From the NCBI RefSeq assembly GCF_023656415.1, contig NZ_JAMOIL010000001.1, positions 124,001-188,000 on the forward strand: a DNA stretch of 64,000 nucleotides, written 5' to 3'. Positions 9,724 through 18,478 of the stretch are shown here, one piece after another; the first letter of the stretch is position 1; each line of letters starts with the position of its first letter. Position numbers and translations under genes: made by a program. This DNA comes from Nocardioides bruguierae. Lineage in GTDB: Bacteria; Actinomycetota; Actinomycetes; Propionibacteriales; Nocardioidaceae. Below the pieces are notes generated by a model. That model did not search any database. It saw only the letters and a list, made by a program, of their open reading frames with translations, and had not been told where the DNA came from.

Positions 9724-10419
9724 GTGTCCCCCCTGACCGCCCCGCTCGCCGCGCCCGACGCCCCCGTGACCGGCACGTTCCTGGACGTCGGGACCACCCT
9801 GTTGGTGCTCGACCTGCTCGGCATCGTCGTCTTCGCGGCGTCCGGCGGCCTGGTCGGCGTCCGCAAGGAGCTGGACCTGTTCGGCGTCCTCGTCCTGGCC
9901 GGGGTGACCGGCCTGGGCGGCGGGCTCCTGCGTGACGTGCTGATCGGGGTGGTGCCGCCGGCGGCCCTGGTCGACTGGCGCTACCTGCTGGCCCCGGCGG
10001 TGGCCGGCGTGGCCGTCTTCGCCTTCCACCCGACCTTCGGGCGGATGGAGAAGGTGATCACCGTGCTCGACGCGGCCGGCCTCGCCCTGTTCTGCGTCGC
10101 GGGGGCGCTCAAGGCCATGGACTACGGCGTCGGGCCGCTGCCCGCGGCGCTCATGGGCATGACCACCGCCGTCGGTGGCGGGATGATGCGCGACGTCCTC
10201 GCCGGTCGCGTGCCGGTGGTCTTCCGCGGCGAGCTGTACGCCACGCCCGCGCTGGGCGGGGCGGCGGTCGCCGTCGTCGGGACGTCGGGGTGGCTGCCGT
10301 TCGACCCGCCCGTGGTGGTCGTCAGCATCCTGGCCGCACTGGTGGCGCTCGTCTGGCGGTTGCTGGCCGTCTGGCGCAACTGGCAGGCCCCGTTGCCGAA
10401 GGGGCCTGCCAGCGTCTGA
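9724..10419 (+). CDS. TRIC-type cation channel family protein (UPF0126)
   Basis: A 231-residue integral membrane protein. It has the internal duplication of the UPF0126/TRIC family: FAASGGLVGVRKELDLFGVL with GGGLLRDVLIG in the first half, and FCVAGALKAMDYG with GGGMMRDVLAG in the second, each within three membrane helices. Prokaryotic relatives form trimeric monovalent cation channels, and some members have been suggested to transport small metabolites. The GTG at 9724 follows TACCCT by 7 bases; an ATG seven codons earlier at 9703 is the alternative. A terminator-like hairpin is embedded in its last codons. Confidence 0.88.
   Translation: MSPLTAPLAAPDAPVTGTFLDVGTTLLVLDLLGIVVFAASGGLVGVRKELDLFGVLVLAGVTGLGGGLLRDVLIGVVPPAALVDWRYLLAPAVAGVAVFAFHPTFGRMEKVITVLDAAGLALFCVAGALKAMDYGVGPLPAALMGMTTAVGGGMMRDVLAGRVPVVFRGELYATPALGGAAVAVVGTSGWLPFDPPVVVVSILAALVALVWRLLAVWRNWQAPLPKGPASV
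10380..10412. terminator. Hairpin terminator inside the end of the TRIC gene
   Basis: A perfect 12-base stem (CTGGCAGGCCCC with GGGGCCTGCCAG) and a 9-base loop. It lies within the last codons of the TRIC-type gene and ahead of the end of the convergent gene, so it may stop transcription from both sides. No T-run follows. Confidence 0.6.
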
Positions 10420-10427
10420 GGCGCTCG

Positions 10428-10463
10428 GTCGTGCCGGTCGGTCGTGCCGGTCAGTCGTGCCGG
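10428..10463. repeat. 13-base tandem repeat, three copies
   Basis: The unit containing GTCGTGCCGG occurs at 10428, 10441 and 10454 with a period of 13 bases. The last copy overlaps the final codons of the minus-strand gene ending at 10451; the other two lie between the convergent genes. Confidence 0.85.
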
Positions 10464-11119
10464 TAGCGGATCAGCTCACCGGTGCCGTCGGCGTCCGCGC
10501 AGCGGTCGCCCGCCACGTCCGAGGGGAAGTCCAGGGCCTCGAGGTCGGAGCAGACCCAGACGTCCTGGGTGCCGAGCGCCTCGGTCCAGGTGCCGTCCTC
10601 CGCCTGGACCCACAGCGCCTGGTACCCGCCGCAGTCGTTGACGGCCACCGAGGCGAACCCGTCGGAGCGGACGCGCTGGACGGTGATCCCGACCAGGGCG
10701 GTGCCGTCGCAGGTCGACTCCTGCTGGAGGGTCTCCACCTGAGAGGCCACCGCCTCCTGGAAGGACGCGGGCGTCTCGGCCAGCCGTCGCGCCACCTGGG
10801 CGGGGTCGGTGATGGTGACGCCCGGGTCGGGGTAGGTGACCAGGACCGGGTCGGCCGACTCGCCGGCCGACCCGCCGGCCGACTCGCTGGGGCCGTCCGC
10901 GGGGTCCACGGCCCGCGGGGTGGGCCCCTGCGCCAGGCCGATCGTGAGGGCCGCCACCGCCGCGGCCGCGGCGACGCCGCCCACGGCGCCGGCGACCCTA
11001 CGGCGGCGCACGCGGCGCCCGCCCTCGCGGGTGACCGCGTCGAGGTCGATGCCGAGCGGGGCGTCGCCCGCACGCTCGTGCAGCACGGTGTGCAGGTCGC
11101 TGTTGCGCGGGGTGCTCAT
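10451..11119 (-). CDS. Membrane-anchored protein paired with a SigE-family sigma factor
   Basis: A 222-residue protein of unknown function. Residues about 40-63 form one membrane helix (AGAVGGVAAAAAVAALTIGL) after a basic Arg-rich stretch, so the short N-terminus should be cytoplasmic and the rest outside. The exterior part is Ser/Glu-rich and then has a domain with four Cys residues (STCDG, VNDCGG, VWVCSD, GDRCAD) that could form disulfides. Its ATG overlaps the sigma factor stop (ATGA), so the two are translationally coupled. The topology and pairing resemble anti-sigma or sensor partners, but no zinc anti-sigma motif (HxxxCxxC) is present, so the role is inferred. Confidence 0.75.
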   Translation of the reverse strand: MSTPRNSDLHTVLHERAGDAPLGIDLDAVTREGGRRVRRRRVAGAVGGVAAAAAVAALTIGLAQGPTPRAVDPADGPSESAGGSAGESADPVLVTYPDPGVTITDPAQVARRLAETPASFQEAVASQVETLQQESTCDGTALVGITVQRVRSDGFASVAVNDCGGYQALWVQAEDGTWTEALGTQDVWVCSDLEALDFPSDVAGDRCADADGTGELIRYRHD

Positions 11120-11703
11120 CGGGTGGCTCCCGTCCGGTCGGTGGTCTGGTCGTCGAGGTGGGGCAGCAGGTCCGCCCGGCCCGCGGACTCGCCGAGGTCG
11201 GCGCGCAGGGTCTTGAACGCGGCGTTGACCTGGCTCTTCACGGTGCCGACGGCGCAGCCCAGGGCCTCGGCGGTCTGGGCCTCGGTGAGGTCCTCGTAGT
11301 AGCGCAGGACGACGGCGGCGCGCTGCCGCGGTGGCAGCCGGTGGAGCGCGGCCCAGAGCCAGTCACGCCGGGCGACGTCGTCCGCGTGGTCGTCCTGACC
11401 CTGGGACTGGGACTGGGCGCCGGCGGGTCGCAGGTCCTCGGGTGTCTCACTGACCCGCTCGTGCGACCACGACTTGCGACGGAACCAGCTGATCGCGGTC
11501 GTCGTGATGGCGCGGCGGGTGTAAGCCTCCGCGGCCTCCGTGCGCCTCAGCCGGGGCCAGGCCACGTACGTCTTGGTCAGCGCTTCCTGCACCAGGTCCT
11601 GCGCCAGCGTCTGCTCGCCGACCATCAGGTAGGCGGCGCGCAGCAGCGACTGCTGGCGTGCGGCGGCGAAGTCGGTGAACTCCGCGCGTCTGTCGGTCCC
11701 CAC
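11116..11703 (-). CDS. SigE-family ECF RNA polymerase sigma factor
   Basis: A 195-residue group IV sigma factor. Region 2 is seen in FAAARQQSLLRAAYLMVGEQ and LAQDLVQEALTKTYVAW; region 4 in LPPRQRAAVVLRYYEDLTEA with the recognition helix near EALGCAVGTVKSQV. A linker rich in Gln, Ser and Asp separates the two. It should direct polymerase to a small set of promoters in response to a signal probably sensed by the coupled membrane protein downstream. The GTG at 11703 has AGGAGG four bases upstream. Two more sigma factors of the same type are at 29740 and 31702. Confidence 0.9.
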   Translation of the reverse strand: MGTDRRAEFTDFAAARQQSLLRAAYLMVGEQTLAQDLVQEALTKTYVAWPRLRRTEAAEAYTRRAITTTAISWFRRKSWSHERVSETPEDLRPAGAQSQSQGQDDHADDVARRDWLWAALHRLPPRQRAAVVLRYYEDLTEAQTAEALGCAVGTVKSQVNAAFKTLRADLGESAGRADLLPHLDDQTTDRTGATR

Positions 11704-11716
11704 CCGTCCTCCTCTC

Positions 11717-11742
11717 GGCGGGCCGGTCGTTCCGGCCCCGCC
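11717..11742 (-). terminator. Hairpin between MFS gene and sigma factor
   Basis: GGCGGGCCGG pairs with CCGGCCCCGCC across a TCGTT loop, with one unpaired base. It starts two bases past the MFS stop codon and lies just upstream of the sigma factor ribosome binding site, so it probably ends the MFS transcript. If so, the sigma gene needs its own promoter very close by. Confidence 0.55.
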
Positions 11743-11743
11743 C

Positions 11744-12976
11744 TTACGACGAGGCGAGAGGGGCGGAAGGTTCGGTGGCCCCACGACGCCGCGGGATCGC
11801 CTGCGCGGCCACGGCCGCCACGACGCCGGCCGCCACGGAGACGAGGTAGCCCTGCGAGGCGCCCACGTGGTCGACGACCAGGCCCGCCAGCGCCGCACCC
11901 GGCGCGACGCCGGCCACGAGGCCGGTCTGCATGACGGCCATGCCTTCCGTCAGCCGCTCGCGCGGCACGGACGCCTCGGTCAGCGACATCGCGGCCACCA
12001 TGGTGGGGGAGATGGACGCACCGCCCAGGAGCAGCAGCACGCCCAGGACGACCAGGTTCGGTGCGAACGCGAGCGGCACCATGGCGACGGCCATCGCGGC
12101 CGCGCCCCACCGGACCCGCACGTCGGGCCCGGAGCGCCAGGTGATCGTGCCGACCACGAGGCCGGCCAGCAGGCTCCCCAGGGCGTACAGCGCCAGCAGG
12201 AAGCCGGCGGCGGACTCGCGGCCCTGCTCGTCGCTGAAGGCCACCGTCACGACCTCCGCGGCGCCGAAGAGGACGCCCAGCGCGGCGCACACGACGGCCA
12301 GCGGCAGCACGGTGGCCCAGGGCAGGCGGGGGCGGGGGCCGGGGCCACCGTGGGTGTCGGGCAGGCCCGACTCACGCGGGTGCGCCGGAGGCTCGGTGCG
12401 GCGCTGGGCGGCGAACGCGAGGCCGCCCACGGCACCCGCCACGACGGCGGCGGTCAGGCCGGCGGTGGGGTGCACGGACGTGGCGAGCAGCGTGACCAGC
12501 ACGGGCCCGGTCATGAACACGACCTCGTCGAGCACCGCCTCCAGCGCGAAGGCGGTCTGGACGTCGCCGGGGCGGTCGAGCACGTGCGACCACCGAGCGC
12601 GCACGGCCGAGCCGACCTGCGGCTGCGACCCACCGGCGAGGGCGGCGAGGACGTAGACCCAGCCCAGGGCCCACCCGGCCTGCACCGCGACGACGAGCAA
12701 CGAGGCGGAGACCGCGAAGAGCACTGCGGTGACGGCGACGACGCGGCCCTGGCCCACCCGGTCCAGGAGCCGCCCCTGCACGATCGCGAGGCCGGCGTTG
12801 GCCACCATGAACGCCCCGGAGACGGACCCGGCCAACGCGTAGGAGCCCGAGGAGGCCTGCACCAGCAGCACGATGCCCAGCCCGGCCATGGAGATGGGCA
12901 GGCGTCCGACGAGGCCGGCGAGCGTGAAGGCCTTGGCGCCGGGGTGGGAGAGCACGGCGCCGTAGGTGCCGATCAC
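11744..12976 (-). CDS. MFS transporter
   Basis: A 410-residue major facilitator with about 12 hydrophobic helices in two halves joined by a Pro/Gly/Arg-rich loop near residues 190-215. The family signature between helices 2 and 3 is weak (QGRLLDRVGQGRVV). It is probably a proton-driven exporter, but the substrate is unknown. The start is a GTG at 12976. A TAGCCT hexamer 17 bases upstream precedes a four-codon leaderless reading frame whose stop overlaps this GTG. The gene lies just upstream of the sigma factor in the same direction. Confidence 0.85.
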   Translation of the reverse strand: MIGTYGAVLSHPGAKAFTLAGLVGRLPISMAGLGIVLLVQASSGSYALAGSVSGAFMVANAGLAIVQGRLLDRVGQGRVVAVTAVLFAVSASLLVVAVQAGWALGWVYVLAALAGGSQPQVGSAVRARWSHVLDRPGDVQTAFALEAVLDEVVFMTGPVLVTLLATSVHPTAGLTAAVVAGAVGGLAFAAQRRTEPPAHPRESGLPDTHGGPGPRPRLPWATVLPLAVVCAALGVLFGAAEVVTVAFSDEQGRESAAGFLLALYALGSLLAGLVVGTITWRSGPDVRVRWGAAAMAVAMVPLAFAPNLVVLGVLLLLGGASISPTMVAAMSLTEASVPRERLTEGMAVMQTGLVAGVAPGAALAGLVVDHVGASQGYLVSVAAGVVAAVAAQAIPRRRGATEPSAPLASS

Positions 12977-13145
12977 GGGGTCATCACGCCCCGAGGCTAG
13001 GACCCGTTCTCAGCGGCTCCTCAATCCGCGCGAGTCCGTCCGCGCGAGCAGCATCCGGGACGGCGGAGGGCGGGCCCGCGCCCGGGTCCCGGACCGGGGC
13101 GGGGGCAGCCCGGTCGGGTGACCGCGGAGTTCCTACGATGAGGGC

Positions 13146-14330
13146 ATGCAGAGCACTGAGCCGGTCGACACCGCGCCGGCCCCCGTCGACGTCCGCCCCT
13201 ACGACGCCCTCCTCCTGGTCTCCTTCGGCGGCCCGGAGAAGCCCGAGGACGTCGTCCCGTTCCTGGAGAACGTCACCCGCGGTCGCGGCATCCCCCGCGA
13301 GCGGCTCGAGCAGGTCGGCGAGCACTACTTCCTCTTCGGCGGCAAGTCCCCGATCAACGACCAGTGCCGTGCGCTGCTGGCCGAGCTGCGCTCCGACCTG
13401 GTCGGCGCCGGCATCGACCTGCCGGTCTACTGGGGCAACCGCAACTGGGACCCCTACCTGAACGACACCTTCGAGCAGATGGCGCAGGACGGCGTCACCC
13501 GCGTCGCGGCCTTCGCCACGTCCGCCTACTCCTCGTGGTCCTCCTGCCGGCAGTACCGCGAGAACCTCTGGGACGCCCTGGAGGGCATCGGCGGGCTCGA
13601 GGGCTCGCCGCTGGTGGTCGACAAGCTGCGCCACTACTTCAACCACCCGGGCTTCGTGGAGCCGGTCGTCGACGGCGTCCTCGCCCAGCTCGCGGACCTG
13701 CCCGAGGACGAGCGGGCCGGTGCTCACCTCGCCTTCGTCACCCACTCGATCCCGACGGCGATGAACGAGCAGTCGGGCAACCCGGAGGTCGACTACGACG
13801 GTGGCGGCGCCTACGTCGCCCAGCACCGCTCGGTGATGGCCGAGGTCGTGGCCCGCGTCGCCGCCGAGACGGGCGTCGAGCACGACCACGCGTTGGTCTA
13901 CTGCTCGCGCTCCGGCGCCCCGCACATCCCGTGGCTCGAGCCGGACGTCAACGACCACCTCGAGGCGCTCAAGGAGCAGGGGACGACGGCGGTCGTGATG
14001 ATCCCCGTCGGGTTCGTCTCCGACCACATGGAGGTCATCTACGACCTCGACACCGAGGCCATGGCCACCGCGAACGAGCTGGGCCTGCACGCCCGCCGCT
14101 CCGCCACCGCCGGCACCGACGGACGCTTCGTCGCCATGGTGCGCGACCTGCTGACCGAGCGAGCGGCCGTCGAGCGCGGTGAGGACGTGGCCCGCGCCTC
14201 GGTGGGCTCCTTCGGCCCGAGCTGGGACGTGTGTCCGAAGGGCTGCTGCGCGAACCCCCGCAACCCGCGCCCCGCCCTGTGCGGCAGCGACCCGGCCCCC
14301 GCGGCGCCGGCCGGGGAGCCGCAGGCGTGA
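13146..14330 (+). CDS. hemH: Ferrochelatase (coproporphyrin type expected)
   Basis: Inserts Fe2+ into a porphyrin at the end of haem synthesis. In actinobacteria this enzyme (CpfC/HemH) uses coproporphyrin III, which is known for the group and not visible in sequence. The 394-residue protein has [14 protein letters not shown] at the N-terminus, the catalytic His in [10 protein letters not shown], and the conserved [14 protein letters not shown] Cys in [12 protein letters not shown] together with C-terminal Cys near 363, 367, 368 and 379 ([10 protein letters not shown] and ALCG) matches the [2Fe-2S] ligands of mycobacterial ferrochelatase. The ATG follows TACGAT by 6 bases. Its stop overlaps the next gene by four bases. 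Confidence 0.95.
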   Translation: MQSTEPVDTAPAPVDVRPYDALLLVSFGGPEKPEDVVPFLENVTRGRGIPRERLEQVGEHYFLFGGKSPINDQCRALLAELRSDLVGAGIDLPVYWGNRNWDPYLNDTFEQMAQDGVTRVAAFATSAYSSWSSCRQYRENLWDALEGIGGLEGSPLVVDKLRHYFNHPGFVEPVVDGVLAQLADLPEDERAGAHLAFVTHSIPTAMNEQSGNPEVDYDGGGAYVAQHRSVMAEVVARVAAETGVEHDHALVYCSRSGAPHIPWLEPDVNDHLEALKEQGTTAVVMIPVGFVSDHMEVIYDLDTEAMATANELGLHARRSATAGTDGRFVAMVRDLLTERAAVERGEDVARASVGSFGPSWDVCPKGCCANPRNPRPALCGSDPAPAAPAGEPQA

Positions 14331-15184
14331 GCGCGCCCGACCCGCTCGTCCTGCCCGACGCCGTCGACCCCGGGTTGCCCGGGGCGCTGCTGACCGTCGC
14401 CCACGAGGTGGCCGAGGCCGCCGCGAGCCTGGTGCGGGAGAAGCGGGCCGGGCACGTGGAGGTCGCGGCGACCAAGTCCAGCGACGTCGACGTGGTCACC
14501 GAGGCCGACCGCGCGACCGAGGAGCTGCTGCGCAGGCTGCTGCGGGAGCGGCGGCCCGACGACGCGATCATGGGGGAGGAGGGCGACGACGAGCCGGGCA
14601 CGTCCGGCGTGCGGTGGGTCCTCGACCCCATCGACGGCACCGTCAACTTCCTCTACGACCTGGGCCGGTACTCCGTCAGCGTCGCCGCCGAGGTCCTCAC
14701 GGACGACGGCTGGCTCACCGTGGCCGGGGTGGTGCTCGACGTCGCCGACGACGTCGAGCACGCCGCCGTGCTAACGGCCGAGGGGCCGCGCGGCACCAGC
14801 GCGGGGCGCCCCGTCGCGGTGCGCGCACCCCAGCCGCTGGGGCAGATGCTGGTGGCCACCGGCTTCAGCTACGACCGCGACCTGCGACGCCTCCAGGCGC
14901 AGGGCTGGGTCCACCTGCTGCCACGCGTGCGCGACATCCGCCGCATGGGGTCGTGCGCGCTCGACCTCTGCTCGGTGGCCTCCGGCCGCGTCGACGCCTA
15001 CGCCGAGGAGGGCGTGAACCACTGGGACTACGCGGCCGCGCTGCTGGTCGCCCGGGCCGGCGGCGCCCGCGCCGAGGTACTCGCCGGGGTCGGCGGGCGC
15101 ACGTTCGTGCTCTGCGCGCCCCCGGCGTCCTTCGAAGCCCTGCACGAGGCCGTCACCGAGGCCGGACTGCTGGCTCCCGCCTGA
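14327..15184 (+). CDS. suhB: Inositol monophosphatase family protein
   Basis: A 285-residue Mg2+/Li+-type phosphatase that dephosphorylates myo-inositol 1-phosphate or a related sugar phosphate such as histidinol phosphate. The metal-binding motifs are [18 protein letters not shown] and the C-terminal [16 protein letters not shown]. In actinobacteria the product feeds inositol lipid and mycothiol synthesis, although the substrate is not proven here. The GTG overlaps the ferrochelatase stop (GTGA), so the two are coupled. Its position upstream of the DUF4193-dut block matches that of suhB in Mycobacterium. Confidence 0.9.
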   Translation: MSAPDPLVLPDAVDPGLPGALLTVAHEVAEAAASLVREKRAGHVEVAATKSSDVDVVTEADRATEELLRRLLRERRPDDAIMGEEGDDEPGTSGVRWVLDPIDGTVNFLYDLGRYSVSVAAEVLTDDGWLTVAGVVLDVADDVEHAAVLTAEGPRGTSAGRPVAVRAPQPLGQMLVATGFSYDRDLRRLQAQGWVHLLPRVRDIRRMGSCALDLCSVASGRVDAYAEEGVNHWDYAAALLVARAGGARAEVLAGVGGRTFVLCAPPASFEALHEAVTEAGLLAPA

Positions 15185-15294
15185 GGGGCACGCCTCCGAC
15201 CGACCTTCCCGCCCCGTCCGCACCCCTGGGACACGCCCGGGCCCAACAGGTGGGTTACGTCACACGCGAACGTGTGCGCAGGCGGGGAAACGGT

Positions 15295-15320
15295 GGAATA
15301 GCCGGACCGGTGGCCGGGTT
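15295..15320 (+). promoter_or_regulatory. Candidate SigR-type promoter for the DUF4193 gene
   Basis: GGAAT at 15295-15299 is followed by exactly 18 bases and GTT at 15318-15320, the published consensus of the redox-responsive SigR/SigH family in actinobacteria. It lies 133 bases before the DUF4193 start. An inverted repeat, CACACG-CGAA-CGTGTG at 15261-15276, sits just upstream and could be an operator. Confidence 0.45.
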
Positions 15321-15452
15321 CGGGAGAGGCCACGCCGGATCGGTGTTGGTCGAGGGGCTCACATGGTGCACACTCTGCGCCGACAGGGCAGGAGGGCGCG
15401 TCATGCCGCCCCTCCGGACCGGGTCCCCAGGTCTAGGAAGGGAGTGAGCACG

Positions 15453-15743
15453 ATGGCGACAGATTACGACGCGCCGCGCAAGAACGAGGAGGACTCCTCC
15501 GAGGAGAGCATCGAGGAGCTCAAGGCCCGCCGCCACGACAAGAACTCCGGCAAGGTCGACGAGGACGAGGCGGAAGCCGCCGAGTCGTTCGAGCTGCCGG
15601 GCGCCGACCTCTCCCACGAGGAGCTGGCCGTCGAGGTGAAGCCGAAGCAGGAGGACGAGTTCACCTGCATGAGCTGCTTCCTGGTGCACCACCGCTCGGC
15701 GCTCGCCGACGCGAAGAAGATGATCTGCAACGACTGCGCCTGA
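15453..15743 (+). CDS. DUF4193 zinc-ribbon-like small protein
   Basis: A 96-residue acidic protein conserved across actinobacteria (DUF4193; the M. tuberculosis equivalent is Rv2699c). The first two thirds are rich in Asp and Glu. The C-terminus carries CMSC (Cys72, Cys75) with His79-His80 and CNDC (Cys92, Cys95), a likely zinc ribbon. The function is unknown; a role at the ribosome or RNA polymerase would be guesswork. The ATG has GGAAGGGAG upstream. Other in-frame starts further upstream would only add an Arg-rich extension. A strong hairpin follows 12 bases after the stop. Confidence 0.9.
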   Translation: MATDYDAPRKNEEDSSEESIEELKARRHDKNSGKVDEDEAEAAESFELPGADLSHEELAVEVKPKQEDEFTCMSCFLVHHRSALADAKKMICNDCA

Positions 15744-15755
15744 CGCGGACGTGAC

Positions 15756-15789
15756 AGGAGCCCGGCACCCCGAGGGGTGCCGGGCTCCT
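15756..15789. terminator. Bidirectional terminator
   Basis: A perfect 16-base stem, AGGAGCCCGGCACCCC pairing with its complement across a GA centre, lies between the convergent DUF4193 and DUF4235 genes. There is no T-run, as is usual in actinobacteria. Confidence 0.85.
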
Positions 15790-15824
15790 GTGCTGTCCGG
15801 GGCCGGCCCGGGCGGACCCGACGG

Positions 15825-16112
15825 TCAGGCGGAGTCGGCCTGGAGCGACGGGGGCAGCTCGCCGGTGGACTTGCGGTAGTACTCCGCGACCCGACGCTGG
15901 GCGAGCATCCGGGCGACGGCGATGACGGCGCCGGTCGAGACCGCCCAGGCGACGGCCTCCCACATCTCGACGTCCGGGTCGGCCGGGTTGGCCGGGGGCT
16001 GCTTGCGCGTCGCTGCCTGCCACCCGGAGGTGAGGACCTTGCGCGCCACCTGCGCGGCGACGATCGCCGACACGCTCGCGCCGACCGAGTAGAGCTTCGA
16101 ACCTTGGGCCAT
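15825..16112 (-). CDS. DUF4235 membrane protein
   Basis: A 95-residue protein of the DUF4235 family, function unknown. Two weakly hydrophobic helices are visible, KLYSVGASVSAIVAAQVARK near the N-terminus and WEAVAWAVSTGAVIAVARML in the second half, so it is probably a small inner membrane protein. The ATG at 16112 is preceded by TAGGGT with 6 bases between, which fixes the start. It is read toward the shared terminator with the DUF4193 gene. Confidence 0.85.
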   Translation of the reverse strand: MAQGSKLYSVGASVSAIVAAQVARKVLTSGWQAATRKQPPANPADPDVEMWEAVAWAVSTGAVIAVARMLAQRRVAEYYRKSTGELPPSLQADSA

Positions 16113-16195
16113 GTGGTGACCCTATCGACCCGGACGCGTCGTGGTGCCGCCCCGGTGGGTGAACCGCACCGGGCGCCACGGCCGCGGTGGTGCGC

Positions 16196-16669
16196 TCAGG
16201 CGGAGGCGACGCCGTCGGCCACGGCGGCCGTCACCGCACTCGCGAGCTGCTCGGGGCGACGGGTGCTGACCAGCCAGTACGGCGTGGGGTCGCGCGGGTC
16301 TGCCAGGCGCACCATGACCGCCTTCTTGCGGTAGGGCCGCAGCAGCAGGTAGGCCCGCGCGTCGGCGTCCCGGCCGGCGACGCGGCGGGTGTCCTCGGCG
16401 TCGAGGGCGTCGACCGAGCCGACGTAGGCCAGCGGGAGCCGGGCGCGACCGGCGGTGAGGACGCCGTCGGCGACCTCGACGCGCGGGGAGCCGTAGCCGA
16501 GGAACCACACGGCGACGAGGGCCAGGAAGCCCAGGGCCACCAGCGAGGCCACCCACAGGGGTGCCGCCACCGCGACGGCCAGCCAGATGGTCGCGATCAT
16601 CATGACCGCCTGTGCCCACCAGCGCAGGGGCACGGACAGCCGCTCGCGGTAGGCCGGGGCAGTGCTCAC
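16196..16669 (-). CDS. DUF3093 membrane protein
   Basis: A 157-residue protein of the DUF3093 family with two adjacent membrane helices (about residues 14-55: [20 protein letters not shown] and [20 protein letters not shown]) and a cytoplasmic domain ending [17 protein letters not shown]. The function is unknown. It is a constant neighbour of dut in actinobacteria and is divergent from it here too. The GTG at 16669 was chosen because GATGAT lies 6 bases upstream; a GTG two codons earlier at 16675 is possible. Confidence 0.85.
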   Translation of the reverse strand: MSTAPAYRERLSVPLRWWAQAVMMIATIWLAVAVAAPLWVASLVALGFLALVAVWFLGYGSPRVEVADGVLTAGRARLPLAYVGSVDALDAEDTRRVAGRDADARAYLLLRPYRKKAVMVRLADPRDPTPYWLVSTRRPEQLASAVTAAVADGVASA

Positions 16670-16773
16670 CGACACATCATCCCACCCGGGTCGTGGCAGG
16701 CCGAATGCGCGGGCGCCCGTGGAACGCGCGTGGGCTGGGCCACGCACGTGTGGGCGGGGCTAGGGTGCCGCCC

Positions 16774-17229
16774 GTGGAACCGACGCTCGAGGTGCAGGTG
16801 GTCCGGCTCGACCCGGAGGTGCCGCTGCCCTCCTACGCCCGGCCGGGGGACGCCGGTGCCGACCTCGTGACGACCGTGGACCTGCGGCTGGCCCCCGGTG
16901 AGCGGGCCCTGGCCCCCACCGGCCTCGCCCTGGCCCTGCCGGAGGGCTACGTCGCGCTGGTGCACCCTCGCTCCGGGCTGGCGGTCCGGCACGGCCTCTC
17001 CATCGTCAACACCCCGGGCACCGTGGACGCCGGCTACCGCGGCGAGGTCAAGGTGCTGCTGATCAACACCGACCGTGCCGAGACCATCGAGCTGAGCCGC
17101 GGGGACCGCGTGGCCCAGCTGGTGATCCAGCGGGTCGAGCACGCCCGGTTCACCGAGACCGACAGCCTGCCGGAGTCCGTCCGGGGTGCGGGGGGCTACG
17201 GTTCCACCGGTGGGTTCGCCGGCGCCTGA
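16774..17229 (+). CDS. dut: dUTP diphosphatase
   Basis: Hydrolyses dUTP to dUMP, keeping uracil out of DNA and feeding dTMP synthesis. The 151-residue protein has all five motifs of the trimeric family: [45 protein letters not shown] and the C-terminal [12 protein letters not shown] that closes over the active site. The GTG at 16774 follows TAGGGT by 7 bases, so the message is probably leaderless. It heads a run of genes (DUF3710, OB-fold, DUF3159) in the same direction. Confidence 0.97.
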   Translation: MEPTLEVQVVRLDPEVPLPSYARPGDAGADLVTTVDLRLAPGERALAPTGLALALPEGYVALVHPRSGLAVRHGLSIVNTPGTVDAGYRGEVKVLLINTDRAETIELSRGDRVAQLVIQRVEHARFTETDSLPESVRGAGGYGSTGGFAGA

Positions 17230-17285
17230 GCGCCGCACCCGCCACGGACGACACGCACGCAGATGATCGACGCGAGGAGCACCAG

Positions 17286-18047
17286 GTGAGATTCCGCCGC
17301 AAGGCAGCCGAGCCCACCGGCACGACCGAGGAGACCCCGGACGCCGGTGACGCGACGGCGGCGGAGAACGACGCCCGGCCCGAGCAGCAGCGTGGCCCGT
17401 TCGACGTCTCCGAGATGCCGGAGGCGCCGGCCAACGTGACCCGGGTCGACCTCGGCTCGCTCCAGGTGCTGCCCGTCTCGGGCACCGAGCTGCGCCTCCA
17501 GGTGGACGAGTCCTCCGGCGACGTGCAGGCCGTCATCCTCGCCGGCCCCGACGGAGCGCTGGAGCTGCGCGCCTTCGCGGCGCCCCGCAACGGCGACCTG
17601 TGGTCGGAGGTCCGCCCGCAGATCGCGGCCGACATGGTCCGGCGCGGCGGCACCGCCGTCGAGGGCGAGGGCCGTTTCGGCACCGAGCTGCGCTGCGAGC
17701 TCAAGCGCACGCTGGCCGACGGCCGGGAGGGGGTGCAGCCCTCGCGCATCATCGGCGTCAACGGCTCCCGCTGGCTGCTGCGCGCCACCCTCATCGGTGG
17801 CGCGGCCCGCTCGCCCGAGGCGGCCGCCCGCTGGGAGGCCATCCTCTCCACCGTCGTGGTCGACCGCGGCGAGGGCGCGATGCCGGTGGGGGAGGCGCTG
17901 CCGCTGCGGCTGCCCGAGAACGCGCGACCGGTGCGCCGCGGCACCACCCAGCCGGGTCCCGGTCAGCCGGGCCAGCAGCCGGCTCAGCCCGCCGGCCAGC
18001 AGCCTGCTCAGCAGCCGACCCAGCAGCCCGGGTCCGCCGAGTCCTGA
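17286..18047 (+). CDS. DUF3710 domain protein
   Basis: A 253-residue member of the DUF3710 family, always linked to dut in actinobacteria; function unknown. A basic N-terminus (RFRRKAAEP) leads to an acidic linker, then the folded domain from about residue 38 (GPFDVSEMPEAP) to about 205, with the family segments RVDLGSLQVLP and LRAFAAPRNGDLWSEVR. The last 35 residues are a Gln/Pro repeat tail, probably disordered. The GTG start has GAGGAG upstream and lies 56 bases after dut, consistent with co-transcription. Confidence 0.88.
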   Translation: MRFRRKAAEPTGTTEETPDAGDATAAENDARPEQQRGPFDVSEMPEAPANVTRVDLGSLQVLPVSGTELRLQVDESSGDVQAVILAGPDGALELRAFAAPRNGDLWSEVRPQIAADMVRRGGTAVEGEGRFGTELRCELKRTLADGREGVQPSRIIGVNGSRWLLRATLIGGAARSPEAAARWEAILSTVVVDRGEGAMPVGEALPLRLPENARPVRRGTTQPGPGQPGQQPAQPAGQQPAQQPTQQPGSAES

Positions 18048-18064
18048 GCGCGTAGGATCCCCAC

Positions 18065-18478
18065 GTGCCCGAGATCCGAGGCCTGCGCCGAGGCCGTGCC
18101 AAGAAGAACGCCGCTCCTGCGGAGTCGCCGGCGTTGAAGCTGGACCCCGGGGCGGTCCCGCCCGCCCCGGACACCATGCCGATGCCCGTGCTCCGCGTCG
18201 GCACGTCCACCATCGCGGCCGCCCCCGACCGAGACCTCGTCCGGGTCCGTGGCACCGTGCGCGACGTGCGCCGCGTGCAGATCGGTGACGGCCCCGCGCT
18301 GGAGGCCGACCTGTGCGACGAGACCGGGTCCGTCGTCCTGGTGTGGCTCGGGCGCGACCGGATCACCGGCCTCGAGACCGGGGTCTGCCTGGCCGCCGAG
18401 GGCCGCATCGCGCGCCACGACGGCCGCCGGGTGCTCTACCACCCCCGCTACGAGCTCGTGCCGCAGGCCTGTGGCTGA
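18065..18478 (+). CDS. OB-fold nucleic-acid-binding protein
   Basis: A 137-residue protein. After a basic N-terminus (RGLRRGRAKKN) and a Pro-rich linker comes an OB-fold domain from about residue 57 (LVRVRGTVRDVRRVQIG) to the end, similar to the anticodon-binding OB fold seen in RecG and DnaE C-termini. It should bind single-stranded nucleic acid or an oligonucleotide, but no partner is known. Equivalent genes sit in this place in Mycobacterium (Rv2694c). The GTG follows TAGGAT by 6 bases, so it has its own promoter as well as the upstream one. It overlaps the next gene by 8 bases. Confidence 0.85.
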   Translation: MPEIRGLRRGRAKKNAAPAESPALKLDPGAVPPAPDTMPMPVLRVGTSTIAAAPDRDLVRVRGTVRDVRRVQIGDGPALEADLCDETGSVVLVWLGRDRITGLETGVCLAAEGRIARHDGRRVLYHPRYELVPQACG

